Part shown: in pieces, positions 63,675 through 64,000 of the stretch
How the letters are laid out: each line of letters begins with the position of its first letter
Numbering within the stretch: position 1 is the stretch's first letter
From: Candidula unifasciata
Lineage: Eukaryota > Mollusca > Gastropoda > Stylommatophora > Geomitridae
Direction: 5' to 3'
Assembly (NCBI GenBank): GCA_905116865.2
Contig: CAJHNH020000800.1
Location: 82,501-146,500, forward strand
DNA length: 64,000 nt
Made by a program: the position numbers and the translations under genes
Notes under the pieces: generated by a model
What the model saw: the letters and a program-made list of their open reading frames with translations, nothing else
Told to the model about the DNA's origin: nothing
The model's database searches: none

Positions 63675-64000
63675 CCAAAGAAGAGTCAACACGCTAATAA
63701 CAAAGTTGCAACCTCATTAAAAGCTATATTCGTTAACTGATATTCTGAGCCAAAGAAGAGTCAACACGCGTAATACGAAAGACCTCATTGTGTCAAACTG
63801 ATATTCGCAATCATTAAAAGTTAGATTCGTAACTGATATTCTGTTTTTGCAACCTCATTAAAAGTTATCTTCGTAACTGACATTCGTTTTTTTTGCAACC
63901 TCCATTAAAGTAGTATATTCGTAAACTGATATTCTGTTTTTTGCAACCTCATTAAAAGTTATATTCGTAAACTGATATTCTGTTTTTTGCAACCTCATTA
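63675..64000. repeat. Minisatellite, about 46 bp, running off the window
   Basis: The unit is near tgatattctgttttttgcaa plus cctcattaaaagttatattcgtaaac, about six units with early ones diverged (agccaaagaagagtcaacac doubled). Confidence 0.85.

Overview
The window is animal genomic DNA, most likely from a mollusc and perhaps a heterobranch gastropod. The host genes have GT-AG introns, tRNA-derived SINEs and several LINE clades are dense, and minisatellites are abundant. The taxon is inferred from this overall character and from a SPIN-like hAT element, a group reported from a pond snail; no marker gene proves it. There is no sign of prokaryotic organisation, no CRISPR array, and no tRNA or rRNA gene.

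Two host genes can be supported, and they point toward each other. On the + strand at the left edge are the last exons of a VEGF-C/D-type growth factor. Exon 101-402 holds two perfect C-x10-C-x-C-x-C (BR3P/silk-homology) repeats. Exon 3649-4015 holds a Thr-rich linker, another Cys cluster and a basic tail. The 3' end is ambiguous: a stop at 4016-4018 coincides with a consensus splice donor, and a candidate hydrophobic last exon lies at 4271-4412.

On the - strand from 62709 down to 29557 are thirteen exons of a PDS5 homologue, the HEAT-repeat cohesin regulator. They encode the C-terminal part, about 698 residues. Every splice phase agrees, and the coding sum is divisible by three once one extra base in exon 45530-46151 is discounted. 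That base causes a frameshift. The 5' half of PDS5 lies beyond 64000.

The roughly 25 kb between the genes (4.4-29.5 kb) and all PDS5 introns are filled with repeats. These include 5'-truncated LINE reverse-transcriptase remnants of several families, about eight SINE-like families, hAT- and piggyBac-type MITEs, and more than fifteen minisatellite arrays. Several arrays visibly grew from the 3'-terminal segments of LINEs. A 2.9 kb complex at 6.8-9.9 kb stacks three arrays (37-bp x16, 35-bp x21, 55-bp x8) in or beside one LINE copy. A SPIN-like hAT MITE sits inside an RNase H-bearing LINE in a PDS5 intron. Many short open frames in the window come from these arrays and are not genes.

Family letters used below (LINE-A to LINE-H, SINE-1 to SINE-8, REP9) are local labels. 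Boundaries of degenerate repeats are approximate, within about 10-30 bases.
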